The position numbers and the translations under genes are program-made. This document shows positions 15,150 to 24,078 of a DNA stretch of 64,000 nucleotides, in pieces (the first letter of the stretch is position 1; the number at the start of each line of letters is the position of its first letter). Origin of the DNA: Stackebrandtia endophytica (GTDB lineage Bacteria; Actinomycetota; Actinomycetes; Mycobacteriales; Micromonosporaceae); assembly GCF_006716355.1 (NCBI RefSeq), contig NZ_VFOW01000001.1, positions 3,658,001 through 3,722,000 of the forward strand, read 5' to 3'. The notes under the pieces are model-generated. The model made no database searches, was not told where the DNA came from, and was given only the letters and a program-made list of their open reading frames with translations.

Positions 15150-16708
15150 TGACTTAGGCTTCCAATCTTCTCGGGCTGTTCAGAACGGTCGACTCCGCTG
15201 ATGGTGTCGGCCAGGCGGTCGAACTCCTCGCCGAATCCGTCGAACTCGGTGCGGGCGAGCCCGCCGAATTCGGTGCCGTCGGGTCCGATGCGGACCCAGA
15301 ATCGTCGGCGGCGAACGGTCAGCGCCGGCAGGAGTCCCATGAGCACTGTTATGGCAAAGGCGAGAACGGTCAGTTCACCCGGATCGTCGCGGACTTGAAG
15401 CACCGCGTACGGCAGGATCCCTTCAAAGGTGACGGAGGTGCCGTCGTCGAGTTGCCAGGACTCGCCGATCGCCAGCACCTTCGGGTCGACGTCGATCACC
15501 TCGAGGGAACCGTCGGCGATCTGTTCGGCGTTGACCGAGTACACCGATTGCGGTTGGCCGTCGTCGAGACCGGTGTCGCCTCGATAACCGACGAGCATGA
15601 GACCCGGATTGTTGAGTTCGGGGGCCACCGAGGTGGTGAACGGGGGTTGTTCGGGCACCGTCGGCATGAAGATGCCCTCGAACGCGATCTGCGCGTTCGG
15701 GTCGGGCTGCCCGGTTTCGGGGTCGACGTTGGCGTCGGGGAAGACCGCCGCGCCGGTGCTGGTCAGCATCCCGTCCTCGGCGAGGAACGCGGTCGTGGAG
15801 GTCTGGGTGGTGCCGTAGCGGTCGGTGTAGGAGATGACCGGGGCGTAACCGTGCCCCAGCAGGAAGACGGTGGCGCCGTCCAACTCCAGCGGATGGTTGA
15901 CCTCCAGCCGGTACTCCTCGCTGGGGATCTGACCGTTCTGGCCGTATTGGAGGTCGGCGATGAACTGGGTGGGTTGCCCGTTCTCGAGGAAGACGGCGGT
16001 GAACTCGTCCAGTTGCAGGCAGAACGGCGGCAGATCGGTGGAGGTGACGTTGGCGCCTAGGCCGTACTCGTCGTACTGCTGCAGCGTGTTGCAGAACGCG
16101 CCGTCCTCGCCGGCGACCAGGATGCGGTTGCCGTACCAGCCGTACAGCGAACCGAAGGCCATCCCCACCAGGAGACCGATGAGGGAGAAGTGGAACAGCA
16201 GGTTGCCCGCCTCGCGCGAGTAACCCTTCTCGGCGGCGATCATGACGCTGTCGCCACGGTCGCGCACCGATACCCGGAACCGGTCCTTGCGCAGGATCCG
16301 AGCGGCTTCCTCGGCGTCGGCGCGGTCGTCGGACTCCCGGTACTGCGGCAGGATGCTCATCCGTGCCGGTGCGTCCGGCGGCGGGGTGCGCAGGCTGGTG
16401 ATGAACTCACGCAGCCGTGGCAGCAGACAGCCCACCAGTGAGGTGAACAGCAGCAGGTAGATCGCGGCGAACCACGGTGAGGAGTAGACGTCGAAGCCCC
16501 ACAGCCGGTCCAGTACCGGTGCGAGGTCGGGGTTCTCCTCGAAGTAGCGGCGAACCTGTTCGATGTTCAGGTTTCGTTGTGGCAGCAGCGATCCCGGGAC
16601 CGCCGCCAACGCCAGGATCAGCAGCAGCACCAACGCGGTTCTCATGCTGGTCAGCTGGCGCCACCACCGGCGAACGATGGCGACGATCTTGCGGCGGGTC
16701 TTGCTCAT
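15146..16708 (-). CDS. resB: Cytochrome c biogenesis protein ResB
   Basis: A 520-residue protein with N-terminal transmembrane helices (residues about 20-40 and 75-95), another pair around 165-190, a large extracytoplasmic domain (about 200-460) and a last helix near 470, the usual ResB plan. It works with CcsB in System II haem delivery and ligation. The ATG at 16708 overlaps the ccdA stop (ATGA). The same frame stays open far upstream as a shadow of ccdA, but that longer version is arginine-rich and lacks a start context, so the overlap start is preferred. The extracellular loop has two cysteines (GAFCNTLQQY, LPPFCLQLD). Confidence 0.9.
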   Translation of the reverse strand: MSKTRRKIVAIVRRWWRQLTSMRTALVLLLILALAAVPGSLLPQRNLNIEQVRRYFEENPDLAPVLDRLWGFDVYSSPWFAAIYLLLFTSLVGCLLPRLREFITSLRTPPPDAPARMSILPQYRESDDRADAEEAARILRKDRFRVSVRDRGDSVMIAAEKGYSREAGNLLFHFSLIGLLVGMAFGSLYGWYGNRILVAGEDGAFCNTLQQYDEYGLGANVTSTDLPPFCLQLDEFTAVFLENGQPTQFIADLQYGQNGQIPSEEYRLEVNHPLELDGATVFLLGHGYAPVISYTDRYGTTQTSTTAFLAEDGMLTSTGAAVFPDANVDPETGQPDPNAQIAFEGIFMPTVPEQPPFTTSVAPELNNPGLMLVGYRGDTGLDDGQPQSVYSVNAEQIADGSLEVIDVDPKVLAIGESWQLDDGTSVTFEGILPYAVLQVRDDPGELTVLAFAITVLMGLLPALTVRRRRFWVRIGPDGTEFGGLARTEFDGFGEEFDRLADTISGVDRSEQPEKIGSLSQ

Positions 16709-17445
16709 ATTCCGATTGCTCCGGGTCCGACGGTGGCGCGAAGCCAGTTCATGAATTCGGTCCAGTAGCCGGTGACCAGCGCCAACCCGATCAGGACGAG
16801 CAGGATGCCGCCCGCGCGGGAGATGCTGCGGGTGTGGCGGCGTAGGAAGCCCATGAGCCGACCGAAGCCGAGACCGAAGAGGAGGAAGGGGATGCCCAGT
16901 CCGAGGCAGTAGGCCACGCCCAGCGTGACACCGCGTCCGACTCCACCTTGGACCGCCGACAGCCCCAGGACCGCGGTGAGGGTGGGGGACAGGCAGGGCG
17001 TCCAGGACAGCGCGAAGACCGCGCCCAGGACCGGTGCGGCGGCCAGACCGGCCTTGGGGAGGTTCTGGACGCGGATCAGGCGGTCGAAGCCGGGGATGAC
17101 GCCCATGAACGCCAATCCCATGATGATGATGAGGACGCCGACGCCGCGTTCCAGCCAGGCCATGTTGGTCGCCAGCAGGCCGCCCAGGCTGCTGAACGCG
17201 AAACTGAGCAGGACGAAGACGAGTGTGAATCCGGCGATGAAGAGGAAGGAGCCGACGAGGATGCGACCGCGGCGTTGTCCCGCCTGCAGGTCGGCGCCGG
17301 CCAGACCGGTGACGTAGGAGACGTAACCGGGGACCAGCGGGAGGATGCACGGCGACAGGAAGCTCACCAGTCCCGCCAGTGCCGCGACGCCGATGGCGAC
17401 GAGCAGCGGGCCGTCAAGGGCGAGCGCGGCGAACGACGTCTCCAT
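16705..17445 (-). CDS. ccdA: Cytochrome c biogenesis thiol transporter CcdA
   Basis: A 246-residue protein with six hydrophobic helices and the two membrane-embedded cysteine motifs of CcdA/DsbD: FLSPCILPLVPGYVSYVTGL near residue 32 and LSWTPCLSPTLTAVLGL in the middle. It passes electrons from cytoplasmic thioredoxin across the membrane to ResA-type proteins so that apocytochrome CxxCH cysteines are reduced before haem attachment. It lies between resA and resB; a 103-base gap from resA holds two DnaA-type boxes. The stop overlaps the resB start. Confidence 0.93.
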   Translation of the reverse strand: METSFAALALDGPLLVAIGVAALAGLVSFLSPCILPLVPGYVSYVTGLAGADLQAGQRRGRILVGSFLFIAGFTLVFVLLSFAFSSLGGLLATNMAWLERGVGVLIIIMGLAFMGVIPGFDRLIRVQNLPKAGLAAAPVLGAVFALSWTPCLSPTLTAVLGLSAVQGGVGRGVTLGVAYCLGLGIPFLLFGLGFGRLMGFLRRHTRSISRAGGILLVLIGLALVTGYWTEFMNWLRATVGPGAIGI

Positions 17446-17474
17446 CTGTCAACCTTCAGATCGTCCTCTGTGGG

Positions 17475-17501
17475 TTTTCCACAATGCGTGAGTTATCCAC
17501 A
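17475..17501. promoter_or_regulatory. Pair of DnaA-box-like sites between resA and ccdA
   Basis: TTTTCCACA (17475-17483) and a perfect consensus TTATCCACA (17493-17501), 18 bases start to start, in the short gap between two minus-strand genes. The second cluster in this window (54365-54409) has the same 18-base period. Confidence 0.6.
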
Positions 17502-17548
17502 GGGGGTGTGGGTCGTAGTAGTCGGGGTCATTCTACGGGCGGTAGAAT

Positions 17549-18091
17549 CTATTCCGACACCACGTCGGCGATCGCGTCCAACAGCAGGTCAGCGGTGACC
17601 TCCTGCCGGAACACCGCGGCGATGCGACGCTGCCGGTCGATGATGATGGTGGCCGGAATCGTATTGGGCGGAACATCGGTGAACTGCAACGCCAGCCGCC
17701 CCGACGGATCGAACAGCGACGGATACGGCACCCCGACACTCGCCTCGAACGCCTCGGCCTTGTCCCGGTCGTCACGGATGTTGATCCCCAGGAACTTCAC
17801 ACCGTCAGCCGCCGACTTCTCGGCCGCCGACACCAGGTCCGGGCCCTCCCGCCGACACGGTGCACACCACGACGCCCAGAAGTTGACCACCACGACCTGA
17901 CCGTTCAAGGTGCTCGGATCGAACGGGTTGCCCTCCAGATCCTCACCCGACAACTCGGGCGCCTCGGGGCGTTCATCCGGAACGTTGTACAGGAGGAACC
18001 TGCCGTCCTCGCTCGCCTCCGCAGAGCTGTCCGAACAGCCGGCCGCCAACAGGGCGACCGGAATCAGACCCAACAGTGCGCGCCGCCTCAT
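17549..18091 (-). CDS. resA: TlpA/ResA-like thiol-disulfide lipoprotein
   Basis: A 180-residue lipoprotein: signal MRRRALLGLIPVALLAAGC with lipobox LAAGC, then a thioredoxin-fold domain with active site VVVNFWASWCAPCRREGPDLV (WCAPC) and the cis-proline region VPPNTIPATIIID. It keeps the cysteines of apocytochrome c reduced outside the membrane, receiving electrons from CcdA encoded next. The start overlaps the histidine phosphatase stop by 4 bases, so the operon begins at least one gene upstream. Confidence 0.92.
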   Translation of the reverse strand: MRRRALLGLIPVALLAAGCSDSSAEASEDGRFLLYNVPDERPEAPELSGEDLEGNPFDPSTLNGQVVVVNFWASWCAPCRREGPDLVSAAEKSAADGVKFLGINIRDDRDKAEAFEASVGVPYPSLFDPSGRLALQFTDVPPNTIPATIIIDRQRRIAAVFRQEVTADLLLDAIADVVSE

Positions 18092-18744
18092 AACGCCCCC
18101 TTGGCTTTCCCTGCGGTGGCTGAACTGGCGATCAGTGCCGCAGCCGGTTCGGTGTAGCTGACGTTGACGATGCGATCACCCGAGAAGTGGAAGGAGGTGA
18201 TGCTGGCCAGCGCACATTCCCGGCGACGCGGGTCGTGCCACAGCTTGCGCCCCGCGATGAAGTTCCGCAGTGTCCAAATGGGAAGCTGATGGGACACGCA
18301 CACCGCCTCATGGCCCTCGGCCCGACGGCGAGCCTCCATCACCGCGGCGGTCATACGTCGCGCGATCTGGATATACGGTTCGCCCCACGACGGCGTGAAC
18401 GGATCCCGCAGCGCCCACCAATGCCGGGGATTGCGCAGTGCTCCGTCACCGACCGAGACCCGTCGACCCTCGAAGTAGTTCAAGGACTCCAACAATCGCT
18501 CATCGGTGCCGGGGTCCAACCCGAACTGGGTCGCGAACGGTTCGGCGGTCTGCACCGCCCGCTCCAACGGGGAGGACACGACGTGCGTGATGTCGTGGCC
18601 GTCCAGCGACTTCGCCGCCAACTCGGCCATCTGCACACCGAGCGTCGACAACCGGAACCCCGGGATTCGGCCGTACAGGATCCGGGTCGGGTTGTGCACT
18701 TCTCCGTGTCGAAGCACGTGGACAACGGTCTGTGGAACACTCAC
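18088..18744 (-). CDS. Histidine phosphatase family protein (phosphoglycerate mutase-like)
   Basis: A 218-residue protein with the RHG motif (VLRHGEVHNPTRILYGRIPGFRLSTLG), a second histidine in AVCVSHQLPIWTLRNFI, and the general acid region between. The family hydrolyses phosphate esters through a phosphohistidine; the substrate is not predictable. In actinomycetes this protein is regularly encoded between hemL and resA, as here, hinting at a role linked to haem or cytochrome assembly (inference). The GTG start is probably leaderless: TAGGGT stands 6 bases before it and there is no Shine-Dalgarno. Confidence 0.85.
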   Translation of the reverse strand: MSVPQTVVHVLRHGEVHNPTRILYGRIPGFRLSTLGVQMAELAAKSLDGHDITHVVSSPLERAVQTAEPFATQFGLDPGTDERLLESLNYFEGRRVSVGDGALRNPRHWWALRDPFTPSWGEPYIQIARRMTAAVMEARRRAEGHEAVCVSHQLPIWTLRNFIAGRKLWHDPRRRECALASITSFHFSGDRIVNVSYTEPAAALIASSATAGKAKGAL

Positions 18745-18857
18745 GACTCGACCCTAAGACATAGAGGCGGTCACATGGCGCCCGAGTCGTGGTAGCGGTG
18801 CCCACCGCCACCATGCACCCCTGGCGGAGGCTGCGGTGCTGCCGAAGCCCGGCAAAC

Positions 18858-20147
18858 TCACCGCTGCGAAGCCGCCGCCGCCTCGGCGGCCCGGGGAAGC
18901 ACCCCTGCGATGTGTTCCAACGCCGCCTCATCCAACGCCGCCGACACGAACCACGCCTCGAACGCCGACGGCGGCAGGTACACGCCGTCGGTGAGCATCT
19001 GATGGAAGAACGCCGCATAGGCGGCGGTGTCCTGCCGAGCCGCCCCCGCGTAATCGGTGACGTCGGCATCGGTGAAGAAGACACTGAACATGTTGCCCGC
19101 GGTCGAGACCCGGTGCGGGACACCCGCGGCGGTCAACGCCTCCGATGCCAGCCCGCGCAGGGTCACCGAGGTGGAGTCCAGATGCTCGTACACCTGCGGG
19201 GTGCAGTGCCGCAACGTGGTCAGTCCGGCCGCGCAGGCCAGTGGGTTGCCCGACAGGGTCCCCGCCTGATAGACCGGCCCCGCCGGAGCCAGCCGGGACA
19301 TGACCTCGGCGCGACCACCGAACGCAGCCGCGGGAAGCCCGCCGCCCATGACCTTGCCGTAGGTGTAGAGGTCGGCCTCGTCGGCGATCCCACCGGGACC
19401 GACCCGGAAACCGGTCATCACCTCGTCGAGGATGAGCAGTGCACCCGCTTTGCGGCACTCCTCGAACAACATGGCGTTGAAGCCGTCGCGGGGCGCGATG
19501 ACCCCCATGTTCCCGGCCGCCGCCTCGGTGATGACGCACGCGATCCGATCCGGGTGGGCGGCGAACGCCTCACGCACCGCAGCGATGTCGTTATACGGCA
19601 GCACCAGCGTGTCGGCGGCGGTCGCGGCCGGGACGCCCGGCGAATCGGGCAGCCCGAGAGTGGCCACACCGGACCCGGCCGAGGCCAACAACCCGTCGAC
19701 GTGTCCGTGGTAGCAACCGGCGAACTTGACGACCAGGTCACGGCCGGTGAATCCGCGTGCCAGCCGTAGCGCACTCATGGTGGCCTCGGTGCCGGAGTTG
19801 ACCAGTCGCACCGACTCCATCGGCGTCCGCGAGATCAGTTCGGCGGCCAGATCGACTTCGCCGGGTGTCGGGGCGCCGAAACTGGTGCCGTTGCCGGCGG
19901 CCTCCCGGATCGCCTCGATGACGGCGGGGTGAGCGTGGCCGAGGATCAACGGTCCCCACGAACTCACCAGATCGATGTAGTCGTTGCCGTCGGCGTCGAA
20001 GACGTGGCATCCCTCGCCTCGCACCATGAACCGGGGAGTGCCCCCGACACTGTGAAACGCCCGAACCGGGGAGTTGACCCCTCCGGGAACCAGTGCTTGG
20101 GCACGCGTGAACAGGTCGGCGGAAACGCGATCAGGCTGGTCGGTCAC
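18858..20147 (-). CDS. hemL: Glutamate-1-semialdehyde 2,1-aminomutase
   Basis: A PLP-dependent aminomutase of about 429 residues that converts glutamate-1-semialdehyde to 5-aminolevulinate, the C5 route to haem. Visible motifs: [23 protein letters not shown] near the N-terminus, the PLP aspartate region [17 protein letters not shown], and the Schiff-base lysine in [17 protein letters not shown]. The frame stays open over 1.2 kb further upstream as a shadow of the plus-strand gene at 20316; the real protein begins at one of two GTGs (20147 or 20153). I use 20147, which gives the usual family length. The start codon is uncertain by two codons because no clear Shine-Dalgarno exists. Confidence 0.92.
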   Translation of the reverse strand: MTDQPDRVSADLFTRAQALVPGGVNSPVRAFHSVGGTPRFMVRGEGCHVFDADGNDYIDLVSSWGPLILGHAHPAVIEAIREAAGNGTSFGAPTPGEVDLAAELISRTPMESVRLVNSGTEATMSALRLARGFTGRDLVVKFAGCYHGHVDGLLASAGSGVATLGLPDSPGVPAATAADTLVLPYNDIAAVREAFAAHPDRIACVITEAAAGNMGVIAPRDGFNAMLFEECRKAGALLILDEVMTGFRVGPGGIADEADLYTYGKVMGGGLPAAAFGGRAEVMSRLAPAGPVYQAGTLSGNPLACAAGLTTLRHCTPQVYEHLDSTSVTLRGLASEALTAAGVPHRVSTAGNMFSVFFTDADVTDYAGAARQDTAAYAAFFHQMLTDGVYLPPSAFEAWFVSAALDEAALEHIAGVLPRAAEAAAASQR

Positions 20148-20315
20148 GCGCACCAGCGTGGCATACCGGATGACCGGTCGGCCCACACGGGCCCGAATCC
20201 GCGCGCCGCCGCAGGGTCGGTTCGGCCACACCCCGCGTCGAAAACGGGCCGAACCTGGCGATAACCGCGGGATCGAAAACAGCCTCTCGCGGCGGTCATC
20301 GCCTAACGTTGAGGG

Positions 20316-21344
20316 ATGACGCAGTTCGTGGATTGGGAATTGGCGGTGGCCACCGCTCGCACCCTGGGAATCAGCGGTCCGACCATGGGGTTGCCCGACG
20401 CCAAGGACGAGGTGCGCCGGTTGCGGGAGACCGCCGACCGCGCCACCGGCCTGGTGGCGGAGTTCACCGGGATGGCCCCCTCGACCGCCCCGGTGCGGGT
20501 CGTCGACCGAGCCGCTTGGGCGGCCGCCAACGTCGAAGGCATGCGCACCGTATTGGATCCGTTGGCCCACAAGGTCTCGGGTGAGCCGAGCCTGCTGGTC
20601 AAGGCCGTCGGTTCCCGGTTGGCGGGGACCCAGATCGGTGCGGTTCTGGGCTACCTCTCCGGCAAGGTGCTGGGCCAGTTCGAGGTCTTCGGCGATGAGA
20701 CCGGGCAACTGCTGTTGGTCGCGCCCAACATCGTGGCGACCCAGCGTCAACTGGACGCTGACCTGGACGGGTTCCGGCTGTGGATATGCCTGCACGAGGC
20801 GACCCACGCCACCCAGTTCGGTTCGGTGGACTGGTTGCGCGGCCACTTCCTGTCCGAGATCGACGCGTTCGCCGCCACCGACTCCTCCAACGCCCAGGAT
20901 CTGGTGGAGCGGGTGCGGCACGCCGTGACGATTCTCACCGACTCGTTGCGCGACAACGACGGTGATTCGAGCGTCGTCGACCTGGTGACGTCCCCCGAAC
21001 AGCGGGAGGCGATGGAACGGTTGACCGCGATGATGACGCTGCTGGAGGGGCACGCCGACTACGTCATGGACTCGGTGGGGGAGGACGTGATCCCCGAGGT
21101 GGCGAAGCTGCGGGCGAAACTGGACCGTCGGCGCCTCAACGCCGGCCCGATCCAGCGGTTGATCCGCCGACTGATCGGTATGGACGCCAAGCTCAAGCAG
21201 TACGTACAGGGCCGGGCGTTCGTCGCGGCGGTGGTCACCGAGATCGGCATCGAACGGTTCAACGGGGTCTGGGAATCGCCGCAGACACTGCCCACCATGG
21301 ACGAGATCGTCGAGCCGGAGGCGTGGATCCGGCGGGTGGCCTGA
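20316..21344 (+). CDS. Zinc-dependent metallohydrolase-like protein (DUF2342 / F420-associated family)
   Basis: A 342-residue protein with the zinc motif [11 protein letters not shown] (HExxH) near residue 160 and a downstream EGHADYVMD that supplies further ligands. It belongs to the actinobacterial family described as coenzyme F420 biosynthesis-associated or zinc-dependent metalloprotease; the true substrate is not established. The ATG at 20316 lies 6 bases after TAACGT, fitting a leaderless mRNA. The stop overlaps the tilS start by one base, and pairing with tilS is conserved in actinomycetes. Confidence 0.87.
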   Translation: MTQFVDWELAVATARTLGISGPTMGLPDAKDEVRRLRETADRATGLVAEFTGMAPSTAPVRVVDRAAWAAANVEGMRTVLDPLAHKVSGEPSLLVKAVGSRLAGTQIGAVLGYLSGKVLGQFEVFGDETGQLLLVAPNIVATQRQLDADLDGFRLWICLHEATHATQFGSVDWLRGHFLSEIDAFAATDSSNAQDLVERVRHAVTILTDSLRDNDGDSSVVDLVTSPEQREAMERLTAMMTLLEGHADYVMDSVGEDVIPEVAKLRAKLDRRRLNAGPIQRLIRRLIGMDAKLKQYVQGRAFVAAVVTEIGIERFNGVWESPQTLPTMDEIVEPEAWIRRVA

Positions 21345-22315
21345 TGCCCCGACTGGCACCGTCGGTGGCTCGGATCCGCTCGGCGGTCCGATCGGCCTGC
21401 GCCGACCTGTCCGCCGACAGCCTGATCTTGGTCGCGTGTTCCGGTGGACCGGATTCGATGGCGCTTGCCGCCGCGTGCGCGTTCATCGCGCCCCGTGCCG
21501 GTCACCGATGTGGACTGATCACCGTGGACCATCGTCTACAGGCGGGGTCGGATCGGCAGGCCGAACGGGTCGCCGACTGGGCCCGAGAGACCGGGTTCGA
21601 TCCGGTGGAGGTGGCGACGGTGACGGTGGGGACGGCGGGCGGGCCTGAGGCTGCGGCACGCGACAGTCGATACGCGGCACTGCGGTCGGCGGCCGACCGG
21701 TTCGACGCGGCGACGGTCCTACTGGGACACACCCGCGACGATCAGGCCGAGACGGTCCTGTTGGCGTTGTCGCGGGGCGCCGGACCCCATGGCCTGTCGG
21801 GGATGCCGTCGCGTCGTGATCGGTGGCGACGCCCCCTGCTGGACGTGTCACGTGCCGACACGGTGGCCGCCTGCGACGCCCTCGAACTGCCCGTCTGGAA
21901 CGACCCGCACAATCGGGCACCCGAGTACGCCCGAGTCCGAGTGCGGGAGGCCATGCCTCACCTCACCGACGCGTTGGGCGTCAAACTGATCGCCAACCTC
22001 GCTCGGACCGCTCGGCTGGTCGCCGAGGACAACAGTGCGCTGGAGTCGCTGGCCGCGCGGGTGCGCGGGCGCGCGACCGTCGACGGCGGCCTGTCGGTCG
22101 GCGAACTGTCGTCGAACCCGCGGGCGTTGCGGACCCGGGTGATCCGACGATGGCTGTTGGACGGTGGGGTTCGGGCGGCGGACCTGGCCTCGGTTCACAT
22201 CGACACCGTCGACGACCTGGTCGTCGACTGGCACGGGCAGCGTGCCGTGCAGTTGCCCGGTGGGCTCAGCGTCCGCCGGGAACGGGACCGGTTGTCGCTG
22301 ACGACGACGGTCTGA
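21344..22315 (+). CDS. tilS: tRNA(Ile)-lysidine synthetase
   Basis: A 323-residue N-type ATP pyrophosphatase. The P-loop [10 protein letters not shown] lies near residue 27 and [21 protein letters not shown] follows, as in TilS. It ligates lysine to C34 of the CAU-anticodon tRNA-Ile so that it reads AUA. Residues from about 200 onwards form the reduced C-terminal part usual in actinomycetes. Start at MPRLAPS, whose ATG overlaps the previous TGA (TGATG); the longer frame begins inside the upstream gene. It lies ahead of hpt and ftsH, the usual order, though here a DHFR-like gene is inserted and hpt is inverted. Confidence 0.92.
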   Translation: MPRLAPSVARIRSAVRSACADLSADSLILVACSGGPDSMALAAACAFIAPRAGHRCGLITVDHRLQAGSDRQAERVADWARETGFDPVEVATVTVGTAGGPEAAARDSRYAALRSAADRFDAATVLLGHTRDDQAETVLLALSRGAGPHGLSGMPSRRDRWRRPLLDVSRADTVAACDALELPVWNDPHNRAPEYARVRVREAMPHLTDALGVKLIANLARTARLVAEDNSALESLAARVRGRATVDGGLSVGELSSNPRALRTRVIRRWLLDGGVRAADLASVHIDTVDDLVVDWHGQRAVQLPGGLSVRRERDRLSLTTTV

Positions 22316-22523
22316 CCGCGACCCTTCGCCGCGCGGAGCCGCCGTGCTGTGGTCTGTCTTACTTTTTCGGTCTCGGACGCGGCCGCCGGGTCGGTCGCTG
22401 TCCTCGGTTTCGCTTGTGTCCCAGGCGAATCTCACCTGAATCGGACCCGTCGAGGCCCCAGTTGGCAAACCACTATGAATGAAGTACTGTGCCTGTAGTT
22501 ATTAGTGAGAAGAAGGACATCAA

Positions 22524-23099
22524 ATGCGAGAACTGGTCTACTACTTCGGCATGTCGATCGACGGCTTCATCGCCGGACCGGACGACGAAGTCGAGTTCTA
22601 CCCCGGGTCGGAGGAATACATGGCCTGGATGTTCAGCGACTACTCCGACATGATCCCCACCCACCTGCGACCGTCGGTCGGGCTGGAGGGCGTGCCCAAC
22701 AAGCTGTTCGACACCATCCTGATGGGCCGCCGAACCTACGAACCCGGACTACGCGAAGGAGCCCCCAGCCCCTACGCCCACCTACGTCAGTACGTGTTCT
22801 CCCGCACCCTGGAACAGCAGCACCCCGACGTCGAGATGGTCGACACCGACCCGGTGGCCAAGGTCCGCGAATTGAAGCAAGCCGACTCCGAGTTCGACAT
22901 CTGTCTGGCCGGCGGCGGCGAACTGGCGGGCGTTCTGCTGAGTGAGATCGACCGCCTCGTCATCAAGCAGTACCCCGTGGTGGCAGGAACCGGACGGACC
23001 GCGTTCGGGTCCACCTTCATGCCCACCGAGTTCGACCTCACCGAGGTCAAGACGTTCGGCGACGGCGGCAACGCCGTCATGTTCTACAGCCGGAAGTGA
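22524..23099 (+). CDS. Dihydrofolate reductase family (RibD C-terminal-like) protein
   Basis: A 191-residue protein of the RibD_C/DHFR superfamily: N-terminal YYFGMSIDGFIAGPDD, nucleotide loop ILMGRRTYEPG, and C-terminal DICLAGGGELAGVLLSEIDRLVIKQYPVVAGTGRTAF. Stand-alone members bind NADPH, but most have no known substrate and lack folate activity. Good Shine-Dalgarno AGAAGGAC. It is flanked by a 208-base gap upstream and by a strong shared terminator downstream, so it is probably monocistronic. It interrupts the usual tilS-hpt neighbourhood. Confidence 0.85.
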   Translation: MRELVYYFGMSIDGFIAGPDDEVEFYPGSEEYMAWMFSDYSDMIPTHLRPSVGLEGVPNKLFDTILMGRRTYEPGLREGAPSPYAHLRQYVFSRTLEQQHPDVEMVDTDPVAKVRELKQADSEFDICLAGGGELAGVLLSEIDRLVIKQYPVVAGTGRTAFGSTFMPTEFDLTEVKTFGDGGNAVMFYSRK

Positions 23100-23134
23100 C
23101 GCCACGGGTGGGGCATCCTGCCCCGACGACGAAA

Positions 23135-23164
23135 GGGCGTGTGCGGAGCGATCCGCACACGCCC
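23135..23164. terminator. Bidirectional hairpin terminator
   Basis: Perfect 13-bp stem GGGCGTGTGCGGA (23135-23147) / TCCGCACACGCCC (23152-23164) with loop GCGA, between the convergent DHFR-like and hpt genes. Confidence 0.85.
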
Positions 23165-23180
23165 AACGATTGTCGACCGA

Positions 23181-23756
23181 TCAGGACTCGTAGACCTCGG
23201 GCTTGAGTATCCCGATGAACGGCAACTCCCGATACCGCTCGGCGAAGTCCATGCCGTAACCCACGACGAACTCGTCCGGGACGTCGAAACCGACGTACTT
23301 GACCGGGACCTTCGCCTCCAGTGCCTTCGGCTTACGCACCATCGAGATCACCTCGACCGAGGCCGGGTACCGGCTGGGCAGGTACTTCAACAGCCAGCTC
23401 AACGTCAAACCGGAGTCGACGATGTCCTCCACCACCAGCACGTGCCGGTCACGGATATCGGTGTCGAGGTCCTTCAACACGCGGACCACCCCCGACGAGG
23501 TCGCCTTGGATCCGTACGACGACAGATCCATGAACTCCAACTCGACGGGGATTGTCAATGCCCGGGCCAAGTCGGCCATGAACATCACGGCACCCTTGAA
23601 CAAGCCCACCAGGAGCAGTCCATCGGTGTCGGCGTAGTCGGCGTCGATCTGCTTGGCGAGTTCAGCGGTCTTATCGGCGATGTCCTCGGCGGAGAGAATG
23701 ATCCGTTCGATGTCGGCGTCGTACCACGGGGCTGTCGGCTCAGCGGATGGCGTCAT
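23181..23756 (-). CDS. hpt: Hypoxanthine phosphoribosyltransferase
   Basis: A 191-residue type I phosphoribosyltransferase with the PRPP-binding loop HVLVVEDIVDSGLTLSWLL and the base-specificity region KYVGFDVPDEFVVGYGMDFAERYRELPFIG. It salvages hypoxanthine (and usually guanine) to nucleotides with PRPP. Start at MTPSAEP (23756); the open frame upstream codes for non-family sequence. It is divergent from ftsH, with 322 bases between the two starts. In most actinomycetes tilS, hpt and ftsH face the same way; here hpt is reversed. Confidence 0.93.
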   Translation of the reverse strand: MTPSAEPTAPWYDADIERIILSAEDIADKTAELAKQIDADYADTDGLLLVGLFKGAVMFMADLARALTIPVELEFMDLSSYGSKATSSGVVRVLKDLDTDIRDRHVLVVEDIVDSGLTLSWLLKYLPSRYPASVEVISMVRKPKALEAKVPVKYVGFDVPDEFVVGYGMDFAERYRELPFIGILKPEVYES

Positions 23757-24078
23757 GACCCACAGCCTGCCAGTCCAATTCGAAGATCGCCGAATCGCCC
23801 CCGGCCGTTGTGGCGGGTTCTGACCAGTGACATGATGCTGAGATTCTCGCGTCCCCACCCGCGTTCGAATGGCGGCCACCCGGCATTTCACTCCCACACC
23901 CGCCGCAACATCTGAGCCCTCAAGAATCGTGCCCACCACAACAATGGGTGGGCTGCCGGTACCGTGTACCTTCGAAGACCATCAACTCTTGGTCGTGCGG
24001 TCCGTCCTAGGTCGCGCCCAAAACGACCACACCACGTCGAGTGCAGGAGGGGACGGGCGTTTGGCCGCCCGCAATAGT

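Noticed and set aside
20148-21359. N-terminal extension of hemL (same frame open to 21359)
   Set aside because: The extra residues are the antisense of the DUF2342 gene; HemL family length and sequence begin at about 20147.
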